A DNA stretch of 64,000 bases from Streptomyces diacarni. GTDB taxonomy: Bacteria; Actinomycetota; Actinomycetes; Streptomycetales; Streptomycetaceae. This document shows positions 1 to 8,933 of the stretch, in pieces. The position numbers and the translations under genes are program-made. How positions within the stretch are numbered: the stretch's first letter is position 1; every line of letters begins with the position of its first letter. The notes below the pieces were generated by a model. The model worked only from the letters and a program-made list of their open reading frames with translations, was not told the DNA's origin and did no database searches. The stretch lies in NCBI RefSeq assembly GCF_003323715.1, contig NZ_QOIN01000039.1, positions 62,001 to 126,000 on the forward strand, read 5' to 3'.

Positions 1-154
1 CGCACCTGCGCGAGACAGAGACAGCTGCGGCGACCACCGCGCGCGAGGCGACGACGCCCGCGGGTCGGCTCGCGCCCTCGGGGCGGGAACGGACGTCGCG
101 GCGGGGAAGGACACCGCCGCTCTCCGCGGCACCGCTGCACACGGCTTCACCGTC
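1..154. other. Left edge, no gene assigned
   Basis: GC-rich sequence between the window edge and the stop of the TetR gene. One forward frame stays open from the edge to about position 190, but it has no visible start and overlaps the TetR gene, so I do not call it. I see no promoter or terminator here. Confidence 0.4.
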
Positions 155-835
155 TCAGCGCTTGTGCGCCGCCTCGACCGTGCGCGGGCCCGGGTCGGTG
201 GTGAGTGACTCGATACGGTCGAGCGTCGTGTCCAGAGCGGCCCTCATCGGGGCGGTGTCCCGGCGCAGTTGTGTGAGAAGGATGCCACCCTGGAGAGCGG
301 CCAGCAGGGCGAGGGCCAGCTCTTGCGGGTCGGCGTCGGGACGCAACTCCCCCCGCTCGTGCATGGTGGTGAGCCCCTCGCGCAGGGCGGTTTCCCACCG
401 GGCGAACCCCGCCGCCAGCTCTCCGCGTGCGGAGTCGCCGCTCTCGGCCAGTTCGCCCGCGAGAGAGCCGAGCGGACAGCCGCCCGCGCACTGGCGTGAG
501 CGCTGCAGCTCCACGACGTGGTCTCGCCACGCGCGCAGGGCCGCCATCGAGTCCAGCTGCCCCAGGACCGGCTGCTGGGCCTCCAGGACGAGGTCGGTTG
601 CGTGCGAGATGACAGCCCGTACGAGCGCGGGTTTGTCCTCGAAGTAGTGGTAGATCTGCGACGCGCTCACGCCCGCGGCCTCACGTACGTCGTCGGTGCG
701 CGTACCGGCCACGTTCGTCTCGATCATCAGCCGTGCGGCAGCGTCCACGATGCGGGCGCGGGTGGCCTGCCCCTTCCGGGTGAGCCGCGCGGGTGCGCGG
801 CTCAGGGCAGCTGAGTCATCGTCGCGGGCGTTCAT
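155..835 (-). CDS. TetR/AcrR family transcriptional regulator
   Basis: A 226-residue DNA-binding repressor. Residues about 20-66 form the TetR helix-turn-helix: TRARIVDAAARLM, then AGVSASQIYHYFEDK with the typical YHYF recognition-helix end. The C-terminal ligand domain carries a CPLGSLAGEL segment, which I associate with the LmrA/YxaF-like branch. It diverges from the peroxiredoxin-like gene at 945 across about 110 bp, so that gene is its most likely target, possibly responding to an oxidant or electrophile. The upstream Shine-Dalgarno sequence is weak. Family membership is clear; ligand and target are inferred from position only. Confidence 0.88.
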   Translation of the reverse strand: MNARDDDSAALSRAPARLTRKGQATRARIVDAAARLMIETNVAGTRTDDVREAAGVSASQIYHYFEDKPALVRAVISHATDLVLEAQQPVLGQLDSMAALRAWRDHVVELQRSRQCAGGCPLGSLAGELAESGDSARGELAAGFARWETALREGLTTMHERGELRPDADPQELALALLAALQGGILLTQLRRDTAPMRAALDTTLDRIESLTTDPGPRTVEAAHKR

Positions 836-944
836 GGCTCAACCGTATCCGGACCTGCGGCGGAGTACCCAACCTCCGGGAGGCGATTGACACTTCACTC
901 TGCGCACCCACAGAATGGAATCACCACTCCAGAAAGGGCGTGCC

Positions 945-1613
945 ATGACCGGTCGGACCTACGCCGAGCAGGTAGCGGAGTTCCACGCACGTACGGGCGA
1001 ACAGATCACCGACGAGCAACGTCCCGCCTTCGCCACTCTCCGTGCCGAACAGGAACGGCTCGCCGCCGACGGCGTACCGGCCGGTGCCGCGGCGTCCGGC
1101 ATCCGGTTGCCGGACGCCGCGCTACTCGACCCGGCGGGCGTACCCACCACATGGGCCGCCGCGTGCGGCGGCCGACCCACCGTGCTGGTGCTCTACCGCG
1201 GTGCCTGGTGCCCGTACTGCAACCTGGCCCTCCGCACCTACCAGCAGGAACTGCTCCCCGAACTCACCTCCCGTGGGGTGGGGCTGATCGCCGTCAGCCC
1301 GCAGCGGCCGGACGGATCGCTGACCATGCGGGAGGTCAACGCACTCAGCTTCACGGTGCTGTCCGACCCCGGTAACCAGATCGGCCGTGCGCTGGGCGTC
1401 ATGAACACCTGGTCCGCGCAGGCCAGGCAGGCGGTGACCGCTGTCGTCACGGATGTGTCGGAGGCCAACAGCGACGGCACGGACGACGTTCCCATGCCCA
1501 CCGTCGCCCTGATCGACGCCCAGGGGGTCATCCGGTGGCTCGACGTCCACCCGGACTACGCGAGCCGCACCGAGCCCGCCGCCATCCTCGCAGCGCTCGA
1601 CCTGCTGGACTGA
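945..1613 (+). CDS. Peroxiredoxin-like (AhpC/TSA) protein
   Basis: A 222-residue thioredoxin-fold protein of the AhpC/TSA superfamily. The core VLVLYRGAWCPYCNLALR holds a WCPYC motif, which gives two close cysteines as in peroxiredoxin-like and thioredoxin-like reductases; VSPQRPDGSL and the FTVLSDPGN stretch also fit the family. It probably reduces peroxides or disulfides in the cytoplasm. An in-frame ATG exists at 915, but the ATG at 945 follows AGAAAGGGCG at a suitable distance and is preferred. It is divergent from the TetR gene at 155-835, so repression by that protein is plausible. Confidence 0.85.
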   Translation: MTGRTYAEQVAEFHARTGEQITDEQRPAFATLRAEQERLAADGVPAGAAASGIRLPDAALLDPAGVPTTWAAACGGRPTVLVLYRGAWCPYCNLALRTYQQELLPELTSRGVGLIAVSPQRPDGSLTMREVNALSFTVLSDPGNQIGRALGVMNTWSAQARQAVTAVVTDVSEANSDGTDDVPMPTVALIDAQGVIRWLDVHPDYASRTEPAAILAALDLLD

Positions 1614-1701
1614 GCCCTCGTCCCGTGCGGTGAGGCGGACGAGCCGCCGACGCCTGTCCCGGCGGCCGACCGCGCGCCGCGGCGCCCTCCGCCTGGCAGT
1701 C

Positions 1702-2925
1702 TCATCGGCTGCCGGTGTCGGCCCCGGTTTCGCTGGTACGCAGGCTCGATCCCGAACTGTGCCAGTCCAGGCAGACCACCGTGGCGTCATCCAGCAGGTG
1801 GCCGCCGGTGGCTTCCCGCAACGCGCGGGTCATGAAGCGCACGGCTTCACGGGGGTGCAGCTGTGCGTCGCGTTCGATGACACCGGGCAGGTCGAAGTCG
1901 GCGGTGTTGCGCTCGGTCATCCCGTCGGTGAACAGCACGAGCCGGTCGCCGGACCGCATGTCCAACTCCTGCACCCGGTAGACGCCGTGCCAGGGCGAGC
2001 CGAAAGGAAGGTCGATGTGCGGTTCGACCTCCGTCACCCGGCCGTTGCGCAGCCGCATCGGCCAGGGGTGGCCCGCGTTGACCAGCAGAGCTCGCCCGGT
2101 GGTCAGGTCGATGCGCAGGAGTTGCCCTGTGACGGTGGCTTCGTTGCCGTGGTCGAGGATGGCTTGATGGGCGGCGCGCGCCTGCTCCGTGAGGGACGCC
2201 TGAGCGCGGCGGGTCTGGCGCAGGGCGCCGATGACGAGGGTGGCCAGGAGAGCGGCGGGCTCGTTGTGCCCCATGGCGTCGGTGACGGACACGTGCAGGA
2301 GGTTCTCGTCCAGGCTGTAGTCGAAGGTGTCACCGGCGATGTCCCCGGCCGGTTCCAGCCCCCCGGCGACGGTGGCTTGACCTGCCTCGACGGTGAGCGC
2401 GTCCGGCAGCAGGTTCTGCTGGATCTCCGCTGCCAGGGTGGGAGTGGTACTGCGTCGGCCCCATTCGTACAGGTCGGTGAAGCGGCGGTTGGCGGTGACC
2501 ACATAGGCCAGGGCGTGTGCGGCCTGCGCGATCTGCTGCCGACCGGAAGTGCCGGGCGGATCGGGGGTGATCAGTTCCAGTACACCGATGGCGTCTCCCC
2601 GGAGGGTCACCGGCGTCAGCACCCGGTGCCCGCTCCACTGGCCGTCGGATCGCGGCGCGTCGGTGACGTGGAGCCGCTGGGTGCGGATCACCGTGTCGTA
2701 CACGGTGCCGGGCACCTGCACCGGGTCCTGTTTGCGGTCACGCGACGGCCACAGGGCGGGCAGGCGCCACAGCGTCTCACCACCGAGTTCGGTGATCAGG
2801 AAGCACACCTCGCGGGCGTCGAGCTGCTCGGACAGGAATCGGGCCACCACCGCGACCGAGTCGCCCGGCGGCGCCTGCTCGACCGCCCCCAGCAGCTGTT
2901 CGATGGTCACGTTCGGCTCCGTCAC
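1702..2925 (-). CDS. GAF/SpoIIE-type PP2C serine phosphatase
   Basis: A 407-residue protein with an N-terminal GAF-like sensory region (about 10-165) and a C-terminal PP2C/SpoIIE phosphatase domain (about 175-390). The phosphatase shows EIQQNLLPD, the metal-binding segment EPAGDIAGDTFDY, VTDAMGHNEPAA, VNAGHPWPM and LFTDGMTE, the classical order for RsbU-like phosphatases. Such proteins dephosphorylate anti-sigma-factor antagonists and so release sigma factors; no partner kinase or antagonist is nearby. The start is a GTG preceded by GAGAAGG. It is convergent with the peroxiredoxin gene. Confidence 0.88.
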   Translation of the reverse strand: MTEPNVTIEQLLGAVEQAPPGDSVAVVARFLSEQLDAREVCFLITELGGETLWRLPALWPSRDRKQDPVQVPGTVYDTVIRTQRLHVTDAPRSDGQWSGHRVLTPVTLRGDAIGVLELITPDPPGTSGRQQIAQAAHALAYVVTANRRFTDLYEWGRRSTTPTLAAEIQQNLLPDALTVEAGQATVAGGLEPAGDIAGDTFDYSLDENLLHVSVTDAMGHNEPAALLATLVIGALRQTRRAQASLTEQARAAHQAILDHGNEATVTGQLLRIDLTTGRALLVNAGHPWPMRLRNGRVTEVEPHIDLPFGSPWHGVYRVQELDMRSGDRLVLFTDGMTERNTADFDLPGVIERDAQLHPREAVRFMTRALREATGGHLLDDATVVCLDWHSSGSSLRTSETGADTGSR

Positions 2926-3303
2926 CAGAACACCTTCTCAGCGCCCGTCGTCTCGTCCCTGTGCCGCTCTCCCGAGCGGCACACGCTGTGGTCGAAGCGG
3001 TCTTGACCGCTGTTCCGGGCCCGGCGGCCGAACGGGTGAAGCGGCCACACCCCATCTCACCACTCCCCCGGAGCATGCGAGCACTCAACGCACCGAGCGA
3101 CAGGGTGACCGGCCGTGCGTACGGCGCCGGAAGCTCTGCCCACCCGCGCAGGCCCACTCCCGCCCCGCCCGCGTGCGCGGCGGCAGCAGGGGGCGGCGGC
3201 GATGCCCGCGCCAGGCGGACGAACAGCCGGCGAGTCAGCAGCCGACGAGACCCGTCAGGAATCGAGAAGCCTCCGGTCGCCGGGCGACCCTAGCGTGAGG
3301 GCC

Positions 3304-3972
3304 ATGGCAATCACCGCATCCCCCGTGTCCGTCGCATCCGTCACTCTCGAGGTGGCCGACCCCGAGGCCGCCCAGCGCTTCCACACCGCCTTCGGTGTGG
3401 ACACCCGCATACGCCTGCGGCAGTCCGAGGCGCCCTCCACCGGCTTCCGTGGCTTCACGCTGGCGCTCACGGTGTCGCAGCCGGCCACTGTCGAGCGATT
3501 CCTGGGTTCCGCAGTGGACGCCGGCGCGACGGTGATCAAGCCCGCCGCGAAGTCACTGTGGGGCTACGGTGGCGTCGTCCAGGCCCCTGACGGGACACTC
3601 TGGAAGGTCGCGACCTCGGCGAAGAAGGACACCGGCCCGGCCACCCGCGAGATCGACGAGATGGTCGTCCTGCTCGGCGTCGAGGACGTGAAGGTCAGCA
3701 GAGAGTTCTACGTGAACCGGGGCCTCACCGTGGCCAGGAGCTTCGGAGGGAAGTACGCCGAGTTCGCCTCCGAGAAGTCCAGCCCCGTCAAACTGGCCCT
3801 GTACAAGCGCCGCGGCCTGGCGAAGGACCTCGGCGTCAGCGCAGACGGCACCGGATCGCACCGCGTCGTACTCGGCAGCACCGCCGGCCCGTTCACCGAC
3901 CCGGACGGGTACGGCTGGGAGGCCGCCGCAGCACTCAGCCACGCTCCGTCCACGGCACCGGCCCACTCCTGA
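3304..3972 (+). CDS. Glyoxalase/bleomycin-resistance (VOC) superfamily protein
   Basis: A 222-residue protein with two vicinal-oxygen-chelate repeats: residues 1-105 (VSVASVTLEVADPEAAQRFH, then GGVVQAPDGTLWKVAT) and residues 118-215 (EMVVLLGVEDVKVSREFYVNRGL, then FTDPDGYGWE). VOC proteins include dioxygenases, glyoxalases and drug-binding resistance proteins; the metal ligands are not obvious by eye, so a binding or resistance role is as likely as catalysis. The ATG at 3304 sits just after GTGAGGGCC. The reading frame is open further upstream, but that part has shadow-like composition and was excluded. Confidence 0.85.
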   Translation: MAITASPVSVASVTLEVADPEAAQRFHTAFGVDTRIRLRQSEAPSTGFRGFTLALTVSQPATVERFLGSAVDAGATVIKPAAKSLWGYGGVVQAPDGTLWKVATSAKKDTGPATREIDEMVVLLGVEDVKVSREFYVNRGLTVARSFGGKYAEFASEKSSPVKLALYKRRGLAKDLGVSADGTGSHRVVLGSTAGPFTDPDGYGWEAAAALSHAPSTAPAHS

Positions 3973-4045
3973 TTCCCGTCCGTGCGCGGCATAGAGTGCG
4001 GGCCGCTGTGCGGACGGCCCGCACGGTCGGGCGAAGGGCGGACAG

Positions 4046-5071
4046 ATGGAGGGCCAGAAGCCACGCGGACGTGCACTGCGGCTGCGGGAGACCGGGCGGG
4101 CGGTGGGACGGATGGCGCCCGGAGCGCTCAACTCGATCACGGACGTACCCGGCCTGCGCGTGGGGCACACCACGCTGGAGGACGACGAGCGCGGCGTGTA
4201 CTCGGGGGTGACAGCGCTGGTGCCGGAGGCGTTGGAGGAAACGCGCGCGGTCCCGGCCGGTTTCCACATGGTCAACGGCTACGGGAAGTTCGTCGGTGCG
4301 ACCCAGCTCATGGAGTTGACGGAGCTGGAGACGCCGGTGCTGCTCACCTCCACGCTGTCGGCGTTCCGCGCGGCGGACGCGCTGGTCGGCTGGGTGCTGG
4401 AGCGGGCGGCCGCCCCTGTGACCTCGCTCAATCCGGTCGTGGGAGAGATCAACGACTCCTGGCTCTCGGCGGAGCGGCGGCCGGTGACCGAGGCGCACGT
4501 ACGGGCGGCACTGGACGGGGCCTGCGCGGGGCCGGTGCCGATGGGCAACGTCGGGGGCGGCACCGGGGCGTGCGCGCTCGGGTTCAAGGCGGGCATCGGC
4601 TCGGCGTCCCGGAAGGTGCCGCTGTCCGGCGGCCCCGCGACCGTCGGGGTGCTCGTACTGGCCAACATGGACGGGGACCTGCGCGTGGCGGGACACACGG
4701 TAGCGCCCGAGGACCTGGGGCTGGAGCGGGCCGGGCACACCTCGCCCCGCGGCTCCTGCGTGGTGGTCGTCGCGCTGGACGTGCCCTGCTCAGGACGCCA
4801 GTTGGAACGGGTCGCCACGCGCGGGGTGCTCGCGCTCGGCCGGGTCGGCGCCGCGTACAGCCACGGCAGCGGCGACTACGGGCTGGCGTTCTCCACCCGG
4901 GTCGCCGAGGCCCCTGTGGTGCTCTCGCCCGCCGATCTGAACCTGGTGTTCGCGGCGGTTCTGGACGGTGTCGAGGAGGCGGTGGTCGACGCGCTGCTGG
5001 CCGCTCGGACGGTACGCACACCAGGCGGGCGCACCGCCCACGCCCTGCCGCACGAGGTGCTGCGGAACTGA
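4046..5071 (+). CDS. P1 family aminopeptidase (DmpA/S58 type)
   Basis: A 341-residue Ntn-fold peptidase of the L-aminopeptidase/D-amidase-esterase group. It begins SITDVPGLRVGHTTLED, typical of the family, has the glycine-rich NVGGGTGACALGFKAG, and holds the self-cleavage site in TSPRGSCVVVV, where the chain would be cut between Gly and Ser to expose the catalytic N-terminal serine of the beta chain. HGSGDYGLAFSTR near the C-terminus is also conserved. Likely substrates are small peptides or amides with unusual N-terminal residues. No operon partner is evident. Confidence 0.9.
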   Translation: MEGQKPRGRALRLRETGRAVGRMAPGALNSITDVPGLRVGHTTLEDDERGVYSGVTALVPEALEETRAVPAGFHMVNGYGKFVGATQLMELTELETPVLLTSTLSAFRAADALVGWVLERAAAPVTSLNPVVGEINDSWLSAERRPVTEAHVRAALDGACAGPVPMGNVGGGTGACALGFKAGIGSASRKVPLSGGPATVGVLVLANMDGDLRVAGHTVAPEDLGLERAGHTSPRGSCVVVVALDVPCSGRQLERVATRGVLALGRVGAAYSHGSGDYGLAFSTRVAEAPVVLSPADLNLVFAAVLDGVEEAVVDALLAARTVRTPGGRTAHALPHEVLRN

Positions 5072-5162
5072 TCCCGTCCGGGCACTCACCCTCGTGGGCG
5101 CTCACGCTGCCGGGCGCACAATACCTTCGCGCGCGCCGCCTCCCGGGTGATGAGATGGCACG

Positions 5163-6125
5163 GTGACCGACCACGATGAGGCAGCGCTCGTCCTCCCGTT
5201 GACACTGGCCTGGGTGAACCGGCACCTGGAGGTCGGCGAACGGATCGTCAGGGCCGAGGCGCTGCACGGCGGCATCACTGCCGCGACGCGAAGGCTGACC
5301 ATCGCTGCGCGAAGCGGAACCACCCGCGACCTGGTGCTGCGGAGCTTCGTCGACCCGTTCTCCCTCAGCCACGCCGAGGACTGGCTGCACCGGGAGACCG
5401 GGGCCCTGTCGCTGCTCACGGGGGCCGCCGTGCCGGCGCCCGCGCTCATCGCCGTTGATCCGACCGCCGAGCAGTGCGCGTATCCGTCGCTCCTGATGAC
5501 ACACCTGCCGGGCCGGACGGTTCTCGAGGACGCGGGCGTGGAGACGCGCGTTCCTTCGCTGGCCCGTCAGCTCGTGGCGATCCACGCGTTGCGGCCCATC
5601 GAGCGGCCCCGGGAATATGTGGCGTTGACGACCGCGGACACCGTCGTGACTCCGAAGGGCGCCGACGCGGCGGCTTGGAACGCGGCGATCGAGGTGATCC
5701 GCGGGCCCGCGCCACCCTGGGAGGGGCGGTTCCTGCACCGCGACTTCCAACCCGGCAACGTGTTGTTCGACGTGACGCGCGCAGACCCGGCAGGGGCCCG
5801 GATCACCGGCGTCGTCGACTGGGCGGGGGCCTCTTGGGGCCCGGCGGATCTCGATGTGGCGCACTGCTCCACCATCCTCGCGCTGCTGCACGGCCCGGCG
5901 TGGGGCCTGCGGTTCACCGAGGCGTACGAGGAGGCCGGCGGGGTGCTGGCCGCCGACCGGGGCGAGCGGCTGTACTGGCAGGTGCGCGATGCGCTGGCGT
6001 TCTCGGAAGAGGTCCGGCCGGTCGCGCAGGCGTGGCGGGAGGCGGGGAGGACGGAGCTGACGACGCGTGCCGTGGAGAAGCGGCTGGACGCGTATGTCAC
6101 GGCTCTCATGGACGCGCCGGGCTGA
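5163..6125 (+). CDS. Aminoglycoside-phosphotransferase-like kinase (APH family)
   Basis: A 320-residue protein of the APH/choline-kinase-like fold. The Brenner motif FLHRDFQPGNVLF supplies the catalytic Asp and the metal-binding Asn, and VVDWAGASWGPADLDVA supplies the second metal-binding Asp. The N-terminal nucleotide-binding lobe is less conserved. It starts at GTG 5163. Members phosphorylate aminoglycosides, homoserine, choline or other alcohols, and many have no resistance role, so a specific substrate cannot be given. Confidence 0.85.
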   Translation: MTDHDEAALVLPLTLAWVNRHLEVGERIVRAEALHGGITAATRRLTIAARSGTTRDLVLRSFVDPFSLSHAEDWLHRETGALSLLTGAAVPAPALIAVDPTAEQCAYPSLLMTHLPGRTVLEDAGVETRVPSLARQLVAIHALRPIERPREYVALTTADTVVTPKGADAAAWNAAIEVIRGPAPPWEGRFLHRDFQPGNVLFDVTRADPAGARITGVVDWAGASWGPADLDVAHCSTILALLHGPAWGLRFTEAYEEAGGVLAADRGERLYWQVRDALAFSEEVRPVAQAWREAGRTELTTRAVEKRLDAYVTALMDAPG

Positions 6126-6684
6126 GTCGCCACGGCCCGTGAGCCGGCCCGGTGCGGGAGCGCCGCGAGGGCCGGGTTCGGGTCAGTCCTGTGCGAAGTG
6201 GAACGCCTTGACGAAACAGTCGCGTGGCTGGGCGCCGGGCGGCGCCGGCAGCGAAGTCGCGGATCGGTGCCGTGTGTGAGCGGCAGTCCTTTGCCTCTCG
6301 CCGTACGACGGGAGGCAACGGACCGTCGTCGACAGGCCGGCGCCGGTGTGCCGATCGGACGAGGCGGGTGGCCGGTCGGCCGAAGCGGTGCGGGCCCGCG
6401 CGTGCGTAGCGTCTTGGTGACCAGATCGCCTCACGCGAAGGAGCGGGTTGATGGCGCGGCGAGTGACGGCCGGAGCCCGGAGAGGCGGCGCGGCCCCGCC
6501 CCGGCCGCCCGAGGGCGCGGTCGGTACGGCTTCCGGCTGTCTGCGAGGGGGATGCGTACCGCGTCGCGGGCCCGGCCGCGCCGTCGGCCGGGCCCGCGAC
6601 CGCTTGGGGTGCCTGGGGCGCCTGGGGCGTGATCTTCGCCGCGGATACGGTTCGATGCGACAGGACGACGGTGGCGGAGCGGGA
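6126..6684. other. Intergenic region upstream of the sensor kinase
   Basis: About 560 bp. The kinase frame stays open back to 6448 with in-frame ATGs at 6448, 6451 and 6655, but that stretch is Arg/Gly-rich and low-complexity and is treated as untranslated. No clear hairpin or operator was recognised. Confidence 0.4.
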
Positions 6685-8217
6685 ATGATGACGAGCCAGG
6701 TGCACGAGGAAGCAGAGTCGGCGCGTCGTTCCATCGGGCTGGTGGACAGACTGGCCGCTGTGCCCCGGCGGGTGCGCGGGGAGGCGGTCGAGAGTTGGGC
6801 CGTGGTGCGCGCCGCTCCACGCCGTACGGTCGTCATCGACGTGCTGCTCAGTCTCCTGGCGGCGGCCTTCGGTCTCGTTCCGCTGCTGCTGGCGCCCCCT
6901 GAACGGCCGGTGTGGGCGGTACTCGAGGCGCTGTGGACCGCGCTGCTCGTCCTCGCCCGGCGCGGCCGGCCGGACGCCGCGATCGTGGGGGTCTCCCTGC
7001 TGGTCGTGGGAGACAACGTGTGGACCGTGGCGACGGCGCCGTTGCTCGTGCTGTCCGCCACCCGTCGTCTCGCACGGCCGCGGCGGGCGTGGCAGGCCGT
7101 CGGGGTGGCCTGCGCCGTCGTCGGTGTCCTGACTCTCGGCGCACGCGTGGCACGGCCCGGTCTGCTGCTGTCGGGCTTCGCCCAGAACAGCGTCTCCGCG
7201 GCGCTGCTCCTGCTGCTGCCGGCTCTGGCCGGAGTGCTGCTGGGACGGCGTCGCCCCCTGGTCAGCCTGTTGCGGGAGCGCAACGCCTACCTGGAGCAGG
7301 CCCGCGCGTTGACCGCCGCGGCGGCCCGGATGGAGGAGCGCAACCGGATCGCCGGAGAGATGCACGACCTTCTCGGTCACCGGCTGAGCCTGATCTCGGT
7401 GCACGCCGGGGCCCTCGAACTCGCCGTCACCCGGCAGGCGCCCGCTCTTACCGAGAGGGTCGAGCTGCTGCGGACGACCAGTGGCACGGCTTTGGAGGAG
7501 CTGCGCGAGATCCTCGGCGTGCTGCGCCACGGGGAGGTGACGGACCTGGACGTGGCGGAACCGGCACAGGACGAGAAGGGCACACGCGCGGACATCACCG
7601 CGCTGGTGCGGGAGTCCCGCAGGACCGGCAGCACCGTCGAGTTGGTGTGGTCCGTCCCCGACACGGCCGAGGTCGGTCGGCGTACGCGTCAGGCAGTGCA
7701 CCGGATCGTCCGCGAGGGGCTGACCAACGTGCTCAAACACGCCTCCGGCGCCCGCACGGAGGTGGTGGTGGGGGCCACGGGCCAGGGCGTCGAGGTTCTG
7801 GTGACCAACGAGGCGCCGCACGAGGAGCGCCACTCCCCCGGAGGGAACAGGAGCGGGCTGGCCGGCTGCCAGGAGCGGATCACTCTGCTCGGCGGCACCT
7901 TCGCGGCGGGCGCCCTGCCCGGCGGCGGTTTCCGTGTGGCTGCGTGGCTGCCCGCACACGGGGGCGGCCCCCCGGAGACCGCGGCGGCCGTGGAGGGTCT
8001 CGCGGGGCCCGTCGCGAGGGACGAGGCCGCTCCCCGGAGCGCGGACAAGGCCGCTCCGTGCGGCGGCATCGCCTCGGCGAGAGGGGCGCACGCCCCTTCG
8101 CCGGACGAGATCCTGACCTGGCCGCGCATTCTGGGCTCCGGCTGCCTGACGCTGCTCGTGACCCTGCCGACCGTCGTCTTCCTCATCGTCCTGCTGGCCG
8201 GCTCCATCCCTTGGTGA
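6685..8217 (+). CDS. NarL-type sensor histidine kinase
   Basis: A 510-residue membrane kinase. Residues about 35-190 contain several hydrophobic helices (for example VLLSLLAAAFGLVPLLLA and SAALLLLLPALAGVLLG). The HisKA_3 dimerisation domain RMEERNRIAGEMHDLLGHRL carries the phosphorylated His at about 227, and the HATPase N box is VREGLTNVLKHASG. After the ATPase domain there is a linker of about 60 residues and one more hydrophobic helix, LLVTLPTVVFLIVLLAG, at the C-terminus, which is unusual. ATG 6685 follows GGAGCGGGA and is preferred over upstream ATGs. The cognate regulator starts 20 bp downstream. Confidence 0.88.
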   Translation: MMTSQVHEEAESARRSIGLVDRLAAVPRRVRGEAVESWAVVRAAPRRTVVIDVLLSLLAAAFGLVPLLLAPPERPVWAVLEALWTALLVLARRGRPDAAIVGVSLLVVGDNVWTVATAPLLVLSATRRLARPRRAWQAVGVACAVVGVLTLGARVARPGLLLSGFAQNSVSAALLLLLPALAGVLLGRRRPLVSLLRERNAYLEQARALTAAAARMEERNRIAGEMHDLLGHRLSLISVHAGALELAVTRQAPALTERVELLRTTSGTALEELREILGVLRHGEVTDLDVAEPAQDEKGTRADITALVRESRRTGSTVELVWSVPDTAEVGRRTRQAVHRIVREGLTNVLKHASGARTEVVVGATGQGVEVLVTNEAPHEERHSPGGNRSGLAGCQERITLLGGTFAAGALPGGGFRVAAWLPAHGGGPPETAAAVEGLAGPVARDEAAPRSADKAAPCGGIASARGAHAPSPDEILTWPRILGSGCLTLLVTLPTVVFLIVLLAGSIPW

Positions 8218-8237
8218 CGCGGTCTTAGGATGAGCGG

Positions 8238-8891
8238 ATGATCCGCACCCTGATCGCCGACGACGAGGCACTGATGCGCGCGGGGATCCGGCTCATCCTG
8301 GAAGACGCGGAGGACATCGAGGTCGTCGCCGAGGCGGGCGACGGCCGGGAGGCCGCCGCCGCGTGCCGCACACACGACGTCGACGTGGCCCTGCTCGACA
8401 TCCAGATGCCGGCCCATGACGGCATCGCCGCCGCCGGGGACATCGCGCGCCTGGCGCCCCGCACCTGTGTCGTGATGCTGACGGCGTTCGGCGAGGAGGC
8501 GAAGGTGTCGCGGGCCCTGCGTGCCGGGGCGAGCGGGTTCCTCCTCAAGGACACGGGCCCGGGCGAGCTGATCAGTGCGGTACGGCGCGCCGCCGCGGGC
8601 GAACCGGTGCTGGCCCCGCACATCACCCGGCAGCTGCTGGAGCGGCACGTGCGCTCCGGTCGGCACACCGACGAGGCCCTGCGCAGGATCAAGGAGCTGA
8701 CCCCCGCCGAACAGGATGTGCTGCGGCTGCTCGGTCTGGGCTGGTCCAACTCCGAGATCGCCGACGAGCTTCACCTGAGCGTCGGCACGGTCAAGGCCCA
8801 CATCAGTCGGATCCTCTCCCGTACCGGCTGCGCCAACCGCGTACAGGCCGCCGTACTCGCGCACGACGCGGAGCTGCTCACCGACCGTTGA
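8238..8891 (+). CDS. NarL/LuxR family response regulator
   Basis: A 217-residue two-domain regulator. The receiver domain (1-120) begins IRTLIADDEALMRAG with the acidic pocket, has the phospho-acceptor Asp54 in ALLDIQMP, and a Lys in FLLKDTGP. The LuxR-type helix-turn-helix (about 150-210) reads LTPAEQDVLRLLGLGWSNSE, followed by LSVGTVKAHISRILSR. It should be phosphorylated by the kinase encoded immediately upstream (20-bp gap, one transcript). The target genes are unknown; the secreted-protein gene that converges on it is not necessarily controlled by it. Confidence 0.92.
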   Translation: MIRTLIADDEALMRAGIRLILEDAEDIEVVAEAGDGREAAAACRTHDVDVALLDIQMPAHDGIAAAGDIARLAPRTCVVMLTAFGEEAKVSRALRAGASGFLLKDTGPGELISAVRRAAAGEPVLAPHITRQLLERHVRSGRHTDEALRRIKELTPAEQDVLRLLGLGWSNSEIADELHLSVGTVKAHISRILSRTGCANRVQAAVLAHDAELLTDR

Positions 8892-8933
8892 GCCGCAGGG
8901 CCCCACTCCTCGCCCGCCACGGCGACAGGCGCT

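Noticed and set aside
1630..3006. Long open frame on the plus strand opposite the PP2C phosphatase
   Set aside because: It mirrors the phosphatase gene, has no family motifs and is explained by GC-rich third-position bias.
5163..6125. Aminoglycoside resistance gene
   Set aside because: Only the general APH fold is supported; no motif shows aminoglycoside specificity and no aminoglycoside cluster is nearby.
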